A stretch of 64,000 nucleotides of DNA from Pseudomonas sp. SL4(2022). Its GTDB lineage: Bacteria; Pseudomonadota; Gammaproteobacteria; Pseudomonadales; Pseudomonadaceae. A model generated the notes under the pieces. It was not told the origin of the DNA. It worked only from the letters and a program-made list of their open reading frames with translations, and did no database searches. This document shows positions 36,852 to 44,520 of this stretch, piece by piece (the stretch's first letter is position 1; each line of letters opens with the position of its first letter). The position numbers were made by a program, and so were the translations under genes. The DNA lies in NCBI RefSeq assembly GCF_026625725.1, contig NZ_CP113060.1:3106001-3170000 (forward strand), written 5' to 3'.

Positions 36852-37775
36852 CTACAGGGCCGGTTGCAGGTTGCCGCTGATATGCGCGGGCAACGCTTCG
36901 ACGGCGGCGCGGGTGGCGCGGCGGTCACTGTTGAGGGGGATGTCGTAGGTGATGCGCGCGCCGAAGGCATTCGGTGCGTGCGGGTCAATGCGGGTTTTGT
37001 CGAACACCAGCAGGCGGGTGCCGAGGCTGAAGCCTTCGCTCAGGTCATGGGTGACCATAAACACCGTGAGCTGGGTTTCGTGCCACAACTCCAGCAGCAG
37101 GCTGTGCATGTCTTTGCGGATGCCGGGGTCGAGCGCGCCAAACGGTTCATCGAGCAGCAGTACGCGCGGTTGCATGATCAGCGCCTGGGCAATCGCCAAA
37201 CGCTGCTGCATACCGCCGGACAAGGCGCTGGGGTATTTGTCCAGCGCATGGCCGAGGCCGACTTTTTTCAGCATCACGGCCGCCTGTTCGCGGGCGTCGC
37301 GTTTGGCGCTGCCGAACAGCCGGCCGAGTAGTTTTGAACGCGGTAACTCCAGGCCGATGGCGACATTATCCAGCACGCTCAGGTGCGGGAATACCGAATA
37401 GCGCTGGAACACCACGCCCCGGCTGGCGTCGGGCTCAGCTGCCAAGGGCTGGCCGCCGAGCAAAATCTCGCCCCGGCTGGCGCGCTCCTGACCGAGCAAT
37501 AGGCGCAGGAAGGTCGACTTGCCGCAGCCGGATGCGCCAACCAAGGTGCAGAACTCGCCTTCGTTGATGCTCAGGTTCAGGCGCTCCAAGACAACCTGAT
37601 CCCCATACGCCTGCCAGACATTCTTCACTTCGATAAAGGCACCTACTGCGCGAGCCGCTGGCTGCGTCGCGCGGTGCTCGCAATCCTCATGGACGAGATG
37701 TCCACTCCGGTTGCTGCGCTCCGGGCTTCTTGCCAGCGACTCGCTCGCTACGGTGCCGCTCTTTATGGTTTTCAT
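36852..37775 (-). CDS. ABC transporter ATP-binding protein (guanidine/urea importer) with repeat-encoded N-terminal insert
   Basis: 307 residues. Walker A GASGCGKST, signature LSGGMQQRLAIAQAL, Walker B VLLLDEPFGALDPG and MVTHDLSEG mark a nitrate/sulfonate/taurine-type importer ATPase. The ABC domain proper starts only at FIEVKNVWQAYGDQVVLERL (about residue 47). Before it are about 36 residues encoded by a 109 bp repeat (37643-37751) that is also found in phnJ, here reading VHEDCEHR. The start is the ATG overlapping the permease stop (ATGA). An N-terminal extension of this kind is not needed by the family. Confidence 0.9.
   Translation of the reverse strand: MKTIKSGTVASESLARSPERSNRSGHLVHEDCEHRATQPAARAVGAFIEVKNVWQAYGDQVVLERLNLSINEGEFCTLVGASGCGKSTFLRLLLGQERASRGEILLGGQPLAAEPDASRGVVFQRYSVFPHLSVLDNVAIGLELPRSKLLGRLFGSAKRDAREQAAVMLKKVGLGHALDKYPSALSGGMQQRLAIAQALIMQPRVLLLDEPFGALDPGIRKDMHSLLLELWHETQLTVFMVTHDLSEGFSLGTRLLVFDKTRIDPHAPNAFGARITYDIPLNSDRRATRAAVEALPAHISGNLQPAL
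37643..37751 (-). repeat. Translated ~110 bp palindromic repeat, copy B (inside the ATPase gene)
   Basis: Read on the minus strand it runs GTAGCGAGC ... CGGAGCGCAG ... ACCGGAGTGGAC ... GTCCATGAGGAT ... CGAGCACCGC ... GCGCAGTAG, the same blocks and order as 11268-11378. The inner palindrome TGGAC/GTCCA replaces TGTAC/GTACA of copy A, so both arms changed together. Codes for part of the protein N-terminus. Confidence 0.75.
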
Positions 37776-38587
37776 GACTTAGCCCCCTCAAACCAGGGGA
37801 AACACACACGGGCCAACTGGCGCAGGCCCAGGTCCATCAGCCAGGCGAGCAGGGTGATCCACACCACGTAGGGCAGGATCACGTCCATGGCCATGTAGCG
37901 GCGTACCAGAAAGATGCGGTAGCCCAGACCGTCGGTTGAGGCGATGGCTTCGGCGGCAATCAGAAATAACCAGGCCGAGCCGAGCACCAGGCGCAGGGCG
38001 ATCAACAGGCGCGGCAGCAGTTGCGGCAGCACCACGCGCAGGATCAGGGTCCAGGTGCTGGCCCCGAGGGTTTGCGCCTTGATCAGAATCTCTTGAGGAA
38101 TTTCCCGGGCGCGTTGCTCCAGATCGCGGGCCAAGATCGGCGTAATGCCGATGACGATGAGCATGACCTTGGACAGCTCTCCCAAGCCAAAGACGATAAA
38201 CAGGATCGGCAAAACGGCCAGCGGCGGCACCATCGACAGCACCGTCAGCAGCGGCGACAGCGGCGCACCGAACAGCGGAATAATCCCGGCGGCTATCCCC
38301 AAGCACAAGCCAACCAGTGCGGCGATGGCCACGCCCATGGCCAGTCGTTTAAGGCTGGCGGCGGTGTCTTGCCAGAACAGGTAATGGCCGCTGCGTTTGT
38401 CTTCGGTAAAGGCCAGCCGGTCCACCGCCGCGATCATCTGCGTGGCGCTGGGCAGCAGCTTGTCGTTGGGGTTGTCGGCCAGTCGCTGAACCGAGCCTGC
38501 AAAGTAGGCGAACAGCAGCAGGGCGAAGGGCAGCAGGATCAGCAGCAGGCGACCGCTGCGATCCGGGTGGCGGTTGATCAGGCGCAT
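37772..38587 (-). CDS. ABC transporter permease (guanidine/urea importer)
   Basis: 271 residues, about six transmembrane helices (LLLILLPFALLLFAYFAGSV, MGVAIAALVGLCLGIAAGII, LLTVLSMVPPLAVLPILFIV), with the BPD-type coupling loop ILIKAQTLGASTWTLILRVV. SsuC/TauC type. The start at 38587 gives the short N-terminus MRLINRHPDRSG before helix 1. Overlaps the ATPase gene by ATGA. Separated from the binding-protein gene by a long hairpin. Confidence 0.9.
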   Translation of the reverse strand: MRLINRHPDRSGRLLLILLPFALLLFAYFAGSVQRLADNPNDKLLPSATQMIAAVDRLAFTEDKRSGHYLFWQDTAASLKRLAMGVAIAALVGLCLGIAAGIIPLFGAPLSPLLTVLSMVPPLAVLPILFIVFGLGELSKVMLIVIGITPILARDLEQRAREIPQEILIKAQTLGASTWTLILRVVLPQLLPRLLIALRLVLGSAWLFLIAAEAIASTDGLGYRIFLVRRYMAMDVILPYVVWITLLAWLMDLGLRQLARVCFPWFEGAKS

Positions 38588-38610
38588 GGCAAGCTCTCGA
38601 AGCAAGTGGG

Positions 38611-38682
38611 CGTAGGTCGGGTTGAGCCTGCGAAGCCCAACGAATGGCGGTGTTGGGCTTCGCAGGCTCAACCCTACCTACG
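38611..38682. repeat. 72 bp near-perfect hairpin between binding-protein and permease genes
   Basis: Two 31-base arms with one mismatch (the inner 23 bp, GGGTTGAGCCTGCGAAGCCC..., is perfect) around a 10-base loop. It lies in the only gap between the binding-protein gene and the permease gene, where it could protect the upstream transcript end or lower downstream expression. No T-run, so not a classical terminator. Confidence 0.8.
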
Positions 38683-38690
38683 TCATGGCG

Positions 38691-39758
38691 TTACAGCGTG
38701 CCGTCAGCCGCCATCTGCATATAGCTCGGATCGAAGCGCAGTTTCAGGTTGCCCTGGTCGCCGGTGGTGATGCCTTTGGCGAAGCCCATGCCGATGGCGT
38801 CGCTACTTTTCGCGCCTTCACCGAGCAGGCCATGACTGAAGGAGAACTCGGCCACCTTGTTCATGGTCGCTGGCAATTTCGTGCTGTTGGCGAAGTCCAC
38901 GGCGTCTTTGGCGGAATAGAACATCTTGGTCGCAGCCAACTGCGCTTCGTAACCGGCGAGGTCCGTGCCGGACGCTTTGGCCATGTGCTCGCGGGCCGCG
39001 ATGCCGGCTGGGGTGTCGGCACTCATGGTGGCCATGATTTCGTACCAGGCGCCGGTCAGCGCTTTGCCAAAGGCCGGGTTGTCTTTGAGGGTGTCGCTGT
39101 TGACCACCATCAGGTCGATGATCTCACCGGGGATCTGGCTGGAGTCGAACACCTTGGTCACGCCCGGCGTGGCTTCAATTTCGGCCAGCAGCGGGTTCCA
39201 GGTGGTTACGGCGGTGACATCGCTGGTGGCAAAGGCGGCGACCAGGTCGGCGTCGGAGGTGTTGACCACGTTCAGGTCTTTCTCGCTGAGGCCGGATTTT
39301 TCCAGGCCACGTGCCAGCAGGTAGTGGGAAACGGACAGCTCGACCAGGTTGACGTTCTGGCCCTTGAGGTCGCCCAAGGTCTTCTTCTCGCCCTTGAGCA
39401 CCACGCCATCGTTGCCGTTGGAGAAGTCACCGATGATCAGCGCAGTGCTGTCCACGCCGCCCGCTGCCGGAATGGTCAGGGCGTCCATGTTGGTCATGGT
39501 GCAGCCATCGAACTGGCTGGCGCTGTACTGGTTGATCGACTCGACGTAATCGTTGATCTGCACCACATCGATGTTGATGCCGTACTTTTTCGCCCACTTG
39601 TCGACGATGCCGGAGGCCGCGCCGTATTCCCAGGGCATCCAGCCGGCGTAGATGGTCCAGCAAACGCTGAAATCGGTTTTCGGCGCGGCGTGGCTATTGA
39701 CGCTGATGGCAGCGGCCAGGACGGCGGCGAGTACTGAACACAGACGGGTCTTACGCAT
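38691..39758 (-). CDS. ABC transporter substrate-binding protein, riboswitch-controlled (copy 1)
   Basis: 355 residues with signal peptide MRKTRLCSVLAAVLAAAISV / NSHAA. Mature start APKTDFSVCWTIYAGWMPWE is the urea-carboxylase-linked binding protein family of the NrtA/SsuA fold. Also shows MTNMDALTIPAAGGVDSTAL and LIIGDFSNGNDGVVLKG. The start at 39758 follows GGAGGCTTCACC. First gene of the guanidine operon, directly behind a guanidine-I riboswitch. Strongly similar to the protein coded at 40110-41186. Confidence 0.9.
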   Translation of the reverse strand: MRKTRLCSVLAAVLAAAISVNSHAAPKTDFSVCWTIYAGWMPWEYGAASGIVDKWAKKYGINIDVVQINDYVESINQYSASQFDGCTMTNMDALTIPAAGGVDSTALIIGDFSNGNDGVVLKGEKKTLGDLKGQNVNLVELSVSHYLLARGLEKSGLSEKDLNVVNTSDADLVAAFATSDVTAVTTWNPLLAEIEATPGVTKVFDSSQIPGEIIDLMVVNSDTLKDNPAFGKALTGAWYEIMATMSADTPAGIAAREHMAKASGTDLAGYEAQLAATKMFYSAKDAVDFANSTKLPATMNKVAEFSFSHGLLGEGAKSSDAIGMGFAKGITTGDQGNLKLRFDPSYMQMAADGTL

Positions 39759-39819
39759 GGTGAAGCCTCCAGTTCGAGAAATACGGGCAGGAGTTCGCGG
39801 CGGATCCCACGGTGGGACG

Positions 39820-39921
39820 CGTTCTCCCGGGCTTTTATCCCGCCGTGTAACCTCGAAGGAGGTCGCCAACTCTCGGACCAGTCATCCACAGATCTGTTGA
39901 TCGCGGATCGGAACCCTAGTC
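39820..39921 (-). ncRNA. Guanidine-I (ykkC) riboswitch 1
   Basis: On the minus strand: CTAGGGTTCCGAT, GGTCCGAGAGTTGGCGACCT and ACACGGCGGGATAAAAGCCC then GGGAGA, the three conserved blocks of the ykkC/guanidine-I aptamer. Lies about 60 bases upstream of binding-protein gene 1. In this family guanidinium binding turns on the downstream gene. The control element behind the aptamer (39759-39820) includes GTCCCACCGTGGGATCC, a short inverted repeat. Confidence 0.93.
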
Positions 39922-40065
39922 GGCTATTGCAAATTGTGGTGCCGCGATCCCGCCGCAGCGGGTTGTTCCTGCACAAGGTAGGTATTGCGAACATCGTGCC
40001 AGCTCAACCTGCCCCCGCTGGCACTTGATCTCTGCTGATGCCAGGCCAGGGTCGTGCGTCCTGGC

Positions 40066-40101
40066 GGTGCGCAATGCAGCGGTTGTGCTGCATTGCGGGG
40101 C
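40066..40101 (-). terminator. Hairpin downstream of binding-protein gene 2
   Basis: CGCAATGCAGC / GCTGCATTGCG perfect stem with a GGTTGT-type loop, directly after the stop of the 40110-41186 gene on the minus strand. It lacks a T-run, so termination is uncertain. Confidence 0.5.
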
Positions 40102-40109
40102 GCTGCGCG

Positions 40110-41186
40110 TTACAGGTCTTTCTCAGCGGCCATTTGCATATAGCTGCCATCGAAACGCAGCAGGATGTTGTCGGCATTGCCTAGGCTGCGCTCACCGCTG
40201 AAGGCGATGCCGAGTCTGTCCAGGCCTTTGCCGTCGTGGCCGAGCAGCTTCTGCTGGTCGGCGAACTGAGCAACCCGCTGCATCAGCTCGGGCATCTTGT
40301 TGGCGCGGGCAAAGGCCAGGGCGTAACGCGGCGAGTAGAACGAGCGCAGGGTGTCCAGTTGCTGGCTGAAATCCTCTGGGCTGGTGCCGGCGGCGCTGGC
40401 CATCTTGGCCCGTGCTGCGCGCCCGGCATCGGTGGGCATGCCCATCAGCCGCTGGGTTTCGAACCAGGCACCGGTCAGCGCCTTGCCCAGCTCCGGGTGA
40501 GCCGCGAGGACCTTGCTGTTGACCACTGTAAGGTCGACGATCTCGCCGGGAATCAGGTTGGAGCTGAACACCTGACTGACCTGGGTCTGCTGTTTGATCT
40601 TGGCCAGGATCGGGTTCCAGGTGATCACCGCGTCGCCTTGGCCGGAGAGAAACGCCTCGGCAATCTGCGTGTCTGACACGTGCTGGATGGTCACATCCTC
40701 AGGCTTGAGCAGCGCCCATTCCAGGGCGCGACTGAGCAGGTAGTGCGACACCGAGTTTTCCACCAGCAGCACGGTCTTGCCCCTGAGGTCCTTGAGGGTC
40801 AGGCCCGGACCACGCAGCAGAATGGCATCCGCACCGTTGGAGAAGTCGCCGATGATCAGCGCGGTGGAGTCCACGCCCGCCGCAGCCGGGATGGTCAAGG
40901 CATCCATATTGGTCATCGAACAGGCATCGAACTCGCCCGCGCTGTAGCGTTCAATCGAGCCGACATAGTCCGGCACCTCGCTGATGTCCACGCGGATACC
41001 GTACTGGTCAGCCCATTTCTGCATGATCCCTTCGCTGGCGGCATAGCCCCAGGGCATCCAGCCGGCAAAGATCGACCAGCACAGCTTGAAGGTTTTCGGT
41101 TCAGTGGCGGCATGTGCCGGTTGCAGCAGCAGGCAGGTCAGCAGGCAGCTGCAGGTGAGGCGGGCGAGCAGGGTACGTAGGGGCAT
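40110..41186 (-). CDS. ABC transporter substrate-binding protein, riboswitch-controlled (copy 2)
   Basis: 358 residues with signal peptide (LLARLTCSCLLTCLLLQPAH / AATEP). Paralogue of the 38691-39758 protein: LCWSIFAGWMPWGYAASEGI, CSMTNMDALTIPAAAGVDST, ALIIGDFSNGADAILLRGPG, and both end in RFDGSYMQMAA- or RFDPSYMQMAA-type tails. Preceded by its own guanidine-I riboswitch. No permease or ATPase of its own, so it probably feeds the importer at 36852-38587, perhaps with another affinity or ligand. Confidence 0.9.
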   Translation of the reverse strand: MPLRTLLARLTCSCLLTCLLLQPAHAATEPKTFKLCWSIFAGWMPWGYAASEGIMQKWADQYGIRVDISEVPDYVGSIERYSAGEFDACSMTNMDALTIPAAAGVDSTALIIGDFSNGADAILLRGPGLTLKDLRGKTVLLVENSVSHYLLSRALEWALLKPEDVTIQHVSDTQIAEAFLSGQGDAVITWNPILAKIKQQTQVSQVFSSNLIPGEIVDLTVVNSKVLAAHPELGKALTGAWFETQRLMGMPTDAGRAARAKMASAAGTSPEDFSQQLDTLRSFYSPRYALAFARANKMPELMQRVAQFADQQKLLGHDGKGLDRLGIAFSGERSLGNADNILLRFDGSYMQMAAEKDL

Positions 41187-41240
41187 GGGTAACCTCGGGT
41201 CAGTCAGCGGGAACAGGAAAGCGGACAGCGGTGCTGTGCG

Positions 41241-41358
41241 TTCTCCCGGGCTTTTATCCCGCCGTGTAACCCCATGGCCGTGGCCATTGCGTGAGGTCGT
41301 CGACTCTCGGACCGGACACTCTCCGCAGTACGCTGCGGCGAATCGGAACCCTAGTCGA
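41241..41358 (-). ncRNA. Guanidine-I (ykkC) riboswitch 2
   Basis: CTAGGGTTCCGATTCG, CCGGTCCGAGAGTCGACGAC and CACGGCGGGATAAAAGCCCG then GGAGA on the minus strand, the same conserved blocks as riboswitch 1. The variable peripheral stems (GCCGCAGCGTACTGCGG; ATGGCCACGGCCAT) differ. Lies about 55 bases before binding-protein gene 2. Confidence 0.93.
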
Positions 41359-41481
41359 CCATTGCTGATTGTCTGGCTGCAAGCTGCTTGCCGCCGTACG
41401 CATTTCCTTTATACGCAGAACGCAAAGCGAGGACTGTGCCAAATGGTGAAAACATGCGTATTCAATAGTTTTGAGTGTGGT

Positions 41482-42387
41482 TCAGGCCTGGCTAAACAGC
41501 TGATCTTCGTTCAGGATCGCCTCGCGCATAGCTTCGGCTGCCGGTGACAGGCTGTGACCGGCGCGGCTGATCAGGGCGTAAGCCGACTGTTCAGTGAGCG
41601 TATCAGCCTGCAGTGGCAATTGCGCCAGTCGCCCTGCCTGAATGTCGTCGGCCACCACATCCCAAGGCGCGACGCTCAGCACATCGCTGTCGGCCACCAG
41701 CGCTTTAAGCACCATAAAGTTGTCGCACTGAATGCTCAGCGGTTGTTCGCGGCTGCTGAGTGCGCGCAGGTTTTGCTCCACGGCCTGGGGTAATTGCGTG
41801 CCCGCCAGCGGGTAATCGAGCAGGTCGTGCAGGCGCAACCCGTTGTGTTGCAAGAGGGGGTGGTCCGGGCGGCAGAACAGCACACCGTCGTGCCGTTGCA
41901 AAGGTTCGATGCACAGGTGTGGGTCGTCCAGCAGTTCACGGCTGTCAGCCACAAACACCTCTAAGTCGTCATCCAGCAGGCGTTCGCGTAATTCCAGCCA
42001 GTTGCCAATGTGCAGGTGGATGCGCACCCGTGGGTAACGCTGCGTCATACGGCCAACCGCCCGCGGCACCAAGCGCGCGGCGGGGTAAGGACCCGCGCCC
42101 AGGCGCAAATCACCGGTTTGCAAATTGCCCAACTGGCTCACCGCATTTTTCAACGCACGGCTGCCCGCCAGCAGGCGTTGGGCATGCTCGAGCACCAGTT
42201 GACCGTGGGTGGTCAGGCTGATGCCGCGGCTGTGGCGGTCAATCAGTTGGCACTCGAGGCTGGCTTCAAGCGCTTGAATGCTGCGGCTCAGCGCCGGTTG
42301 ACTGAGGTGAATGGCCTCGGCCGCGCGGGCGAAGTGCCCATGCTCGGCCAGGGCGACGAAGTGACGGAGTTGGCGGAGATCGTTCAT
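41482..42387 (-). CDS. LysR-family transcriptional regulator
   Basis: 301 residues. N-terminal winged helix (LRQLRHFVALAEHGHFARAA, LSQPALSRSIQALEASLECQ), then the co-inducer domain. Divergent from the Tat sulfatase gene; the gap of 189 bases holds a 20-base motif repeated before the alkylsulfatase gene. Probably controls both sulfatase genes, like SdsB-type regulators; this is inferred from position and the shared motif. Ligand unknown. Confidence 0.92.
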   Translation of the reverse strand: MNDLRQLRHFVALAEHGHFARAAEAIHLSQPALSRSIQALEASLECQLIDRHSRGISLTTHGQLVLEHAQRLLAGSRALKNAVSQLGNLQTGDLRLGAGPYPAARLVPRAVGRMTQRYPRVRIHLHIGNWLELRERLLDDDLEVFVADSRELLDDPHLCIEPLQRHDGVLFCRPDHPLLQHNGLRLHDLLDYPLAGTQLPQAVEQNLRALSSREQPLSIQCDNFMVLKALVADSDVLSVAPWDVVADDIQAGRLAQLPLQADTLTEQSAYALISRAGHSLSPAAEAMREAILNEDQLFSQA

Positions 42388-42414
42388 GCGTGGTGTGCAT
42401 CGCTATTGGTTTTA

Positions 42415-42434
42415 GATTGCATTGGAACTATTGC
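42415..42434. promoter_or_regulatory. Shared 20-mer upstream of the Tat sulfatase (putative LysR operator)
   Basis: GATTGCATTGGAACTATTGC. It matches 18 of 20 bases with 44452-44471 upstream of the alkylsulfatase. Located 28 bases from the LysR start and 142 bases before the sulfatase start. Confidence 0.55.
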
Positions 42435-42576
42435 GCTGACCTTGCCAGTCTGCCCAGGCCCCTCACAAGCATTTTGTGATGCCAGCCTGGCATTGTTTCG
42501 ACAGTCCGCTGCTGGCCGTCACGCTGCCGTTCGGGCTGCTTGGCCCCCACTGTTTGAGCGTGTCCGGGAGATACTT

Positions 42577-44283
42577 ATGAAGCGTCGCGATTTAATCAAA
42601 CTGGCAGGGACGGTCAGTGTCGCTGGTTTGGCCGCTCCGTTGCTCGGGGCACCCGCTGTGCAGCGTCCGGCCGGACGTAAGCCGAATATCCTGCTGATTG
42701 TCACTGATCAGCAGCGCGCCCATCGCGATTTGCCCAGCGCCGTGCCGCTGCCCGGGCATGAGCGCTTGCTCAAACGAGGCGTGAGTGTGGGCAATTTTCA
42801 CGTCAATACCACGCCCTGTTCACCGTCACGTTCGGTGTTGTTCACCGGGCAGCACACCCAGCACACCCACATCACCGCCAACCTGGGTCTGCCGCCTTTT
42901 CGAGAGCTGGAGCCGAGCATTCCCACGCTGGGGCATATGCTGCGTGAGCAAGGCTATCTGACGGCGTATAAGGGCAAGTGGCACCTGTCGCATATCGAGC
43001 AGTCGAGCAACCTCACCTATGGCGTGGTCGAGCCGACCACCGAGGCGTTACAGCCCTATGGTTTCTCCGACTTCAACCTCAATGGTGACCCACATGGCTC
43101 GCTGATGACCGGCTTTATCTACGACAAGGTGACGGCCAGCGACACGGTCGATTGGCTGCAGCGCCACCGCGACGATGCGCAGCCCTGGTTTCTCGCCGTC
43201 AATTTCGTCAACCCGCACGACATCATGTTCTACAGCTCCGGCATCCATCAGGAACAGTCGCGCCTGCGCCGCAATTTTCTCGGCCCCCTCTCGCCGGGGC
43301 CGCGCATTGGAGTGTACGAGCAGCACTGGGACCTGCCGTTGCCGAAAAGCTTCTACGCCGAGGATCTGTCGCGCAAACCTTGGGCGCAGCGCGCCGATGT
43401 CGAGTTATGCAACCACATCTATGGCCACCTCGACCCGGGTGACGAGGCTGCCTGGCAGGGCTTGCAGAGTTACTACCTGAACTGCGTGCGCGACGTTGAC
43501 CAAAGCATCGAGCAGGTGTTGCTGGGGCTTGAAGCCAGCGGCCTGGCCGATCACACCATCGTCATGCTGACCGCTGACCACGGTGAGATGGCCGGCGCGC
43601 ATCAATTACGGCAGAAAGGCCCGCATATGTATAAGGAGAACACGCGGGTTAACTTCATCGTCCGTCACCCGGATATTGCTCAGGGCTTCAGCAGTGAGGC
43701 GCTGGGTTCGACCGTTGACATCGTGCCGACGATTCTCGAACTGGCAGGTCTGGAACCTGCCGCCCAGGCTATACGCCATCCGCAACTGGCTGGGGTGAGC
43801 CTGGCCGAAAGCCTGGGTGGTGCCTCGCGGCGTTCGAAGCGTGATGAGCGCGGTCACCTGTTTGACTATGGCGTGACGATGTACCTCGACCCTGAGTTCA
43901 ATGAGGCCCTGATGCGCGATCACGATCAGGTTACGCCTTGGACCATCATCAAGGAATCTTTGCAGCGTCTGCAGCCTGGGCCGTCTCTGGACAACCGCGC
44001 ACTGCTGCGTGGCATCCATGACGGGCGCTATAAGTTCGCCCGCTATTTTGCTGCTTCCGATCATCATCAGCCCGAGGATTTCGCCACCCTGTTGGCACGT
44101 AATGATCTGGAGTTGTACGACACCCAGAGTGACCCGGACGAATTGCACAACCTGGCCAATGAGCCCACGGCACACCGTGCGCTAATCGAGCGCTTGAATA
44201 CCCGACTCAATACGCTGATTGAGCGTGAGGTGGGTGTTGACGATGGTCGTGAGCATCCGGGGCCCAGCTTTTTATACAGCTAG
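42577..44283 (+). CDS. Tat-exported sulfatase (formylglycine-dependent type)
   Basis: Hydrolyses a sulfate ester; substrate unknown. 568 residues. MKRRDLIKLAGTVSVAGLAA is a twin-arginine signal. The catalytic motif CSPSRS (about residue 83) supplies the cysteine that is converted to formylglycine, followed by GQHTQHTH. Further motifs are NILLIVTDQQ (metal), GYLTAYKGKWHLS and LTADHGEMAGAHQL. The start at 42577 gives the Tat signal; the frame is open upstream but lacks coding character. Resembles arylsulfatase/choline-sulfatase type enzymes. No maturase gene adjacent. Confidence 0.9.
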   Translation: MKRRDLIKLAGTVSVAGLAAPLLGAPAVQRPAGRKPNILLIVTDQQRAHRDLPSAVPLPGHERLLKRGVSVGNFHVNTTPCSPSRSVLFTGQHTQHTHITANLGLPPFRELEPSIPTLGHMLREQGYLTAYKGKWHLSHIEQSSNLTYGVVEPTTEALQPYGFSDFNLNGDPHGSLMTGFIYDKVTASDTVDWLQRHRDDAQPWFLAVNFVNPHDIMFYSSGIHQEQSRLRRNFLGPLSPGPRIGVYEQHWDLPLPKSFYAEDLSRKPWAQRADVELCNHIYGHLDPGDEAAWQGLQSYYLNCVRDVDQSIEQVLLGLEASGLADHTIVMLTADHGEMAGAHQLRQKGPHMYKENTRVNFIVRHPDIAQGFSSEALGSTVDIVPTILELAGLEPAAQAIRHPQLAGVSLAESLGGASRRSKRDERGHLFDYGVTMYLDPEFNEALMRDHDQVTPWTIIKESLQRLQPGPSLDNRALLRGIHDGRYKFARYFAASDHHQPEDFATLLARNDLELYDTQSDPDELHNLANEPTAHRALIERLNTRLNTLIEREVGVDDGREHPGPSFLYS

Positions 44284-44451
44284 GGGCTGCTCGTTGATTA
44301 TTGCCAAGTCTGTTCGGGCGGTTGTCGGGCTGAAGTCTTTGCGCGTCATGCTCTTGAGTGTGTGAGTGACAATGTTCTGTCCGGCTAGGGGGCCGAAGTG
44401 AAGGCGTTGGCGGCGGTCTTTCATGCGCTGATTGCATCATTTGTTGATTTG

Positions 44452-44471
44452 GAATGCATTGGAATTATTGC
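44452..44471. promoter_or_regulatory. Shared 20-mer upstream of the alkylsulfatase (putative LysR operator)
   Basis: GAATGCATTGGAATTATTGC, 18/20 identical to 42415-42434. It lies 50 bases before the alkylsulfatase ATG. The T-N11-A spacing of LysR sites can be fitted (ATTGG...TTGC), but no footprint-level consensus is known for this regulator. Confidence 0.55.
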
Positions 44472-44520
44472 TGTTGCTTAGCCACTCTTCCAACACAGCC
44501 AATAACAATGAGCGACTCGC

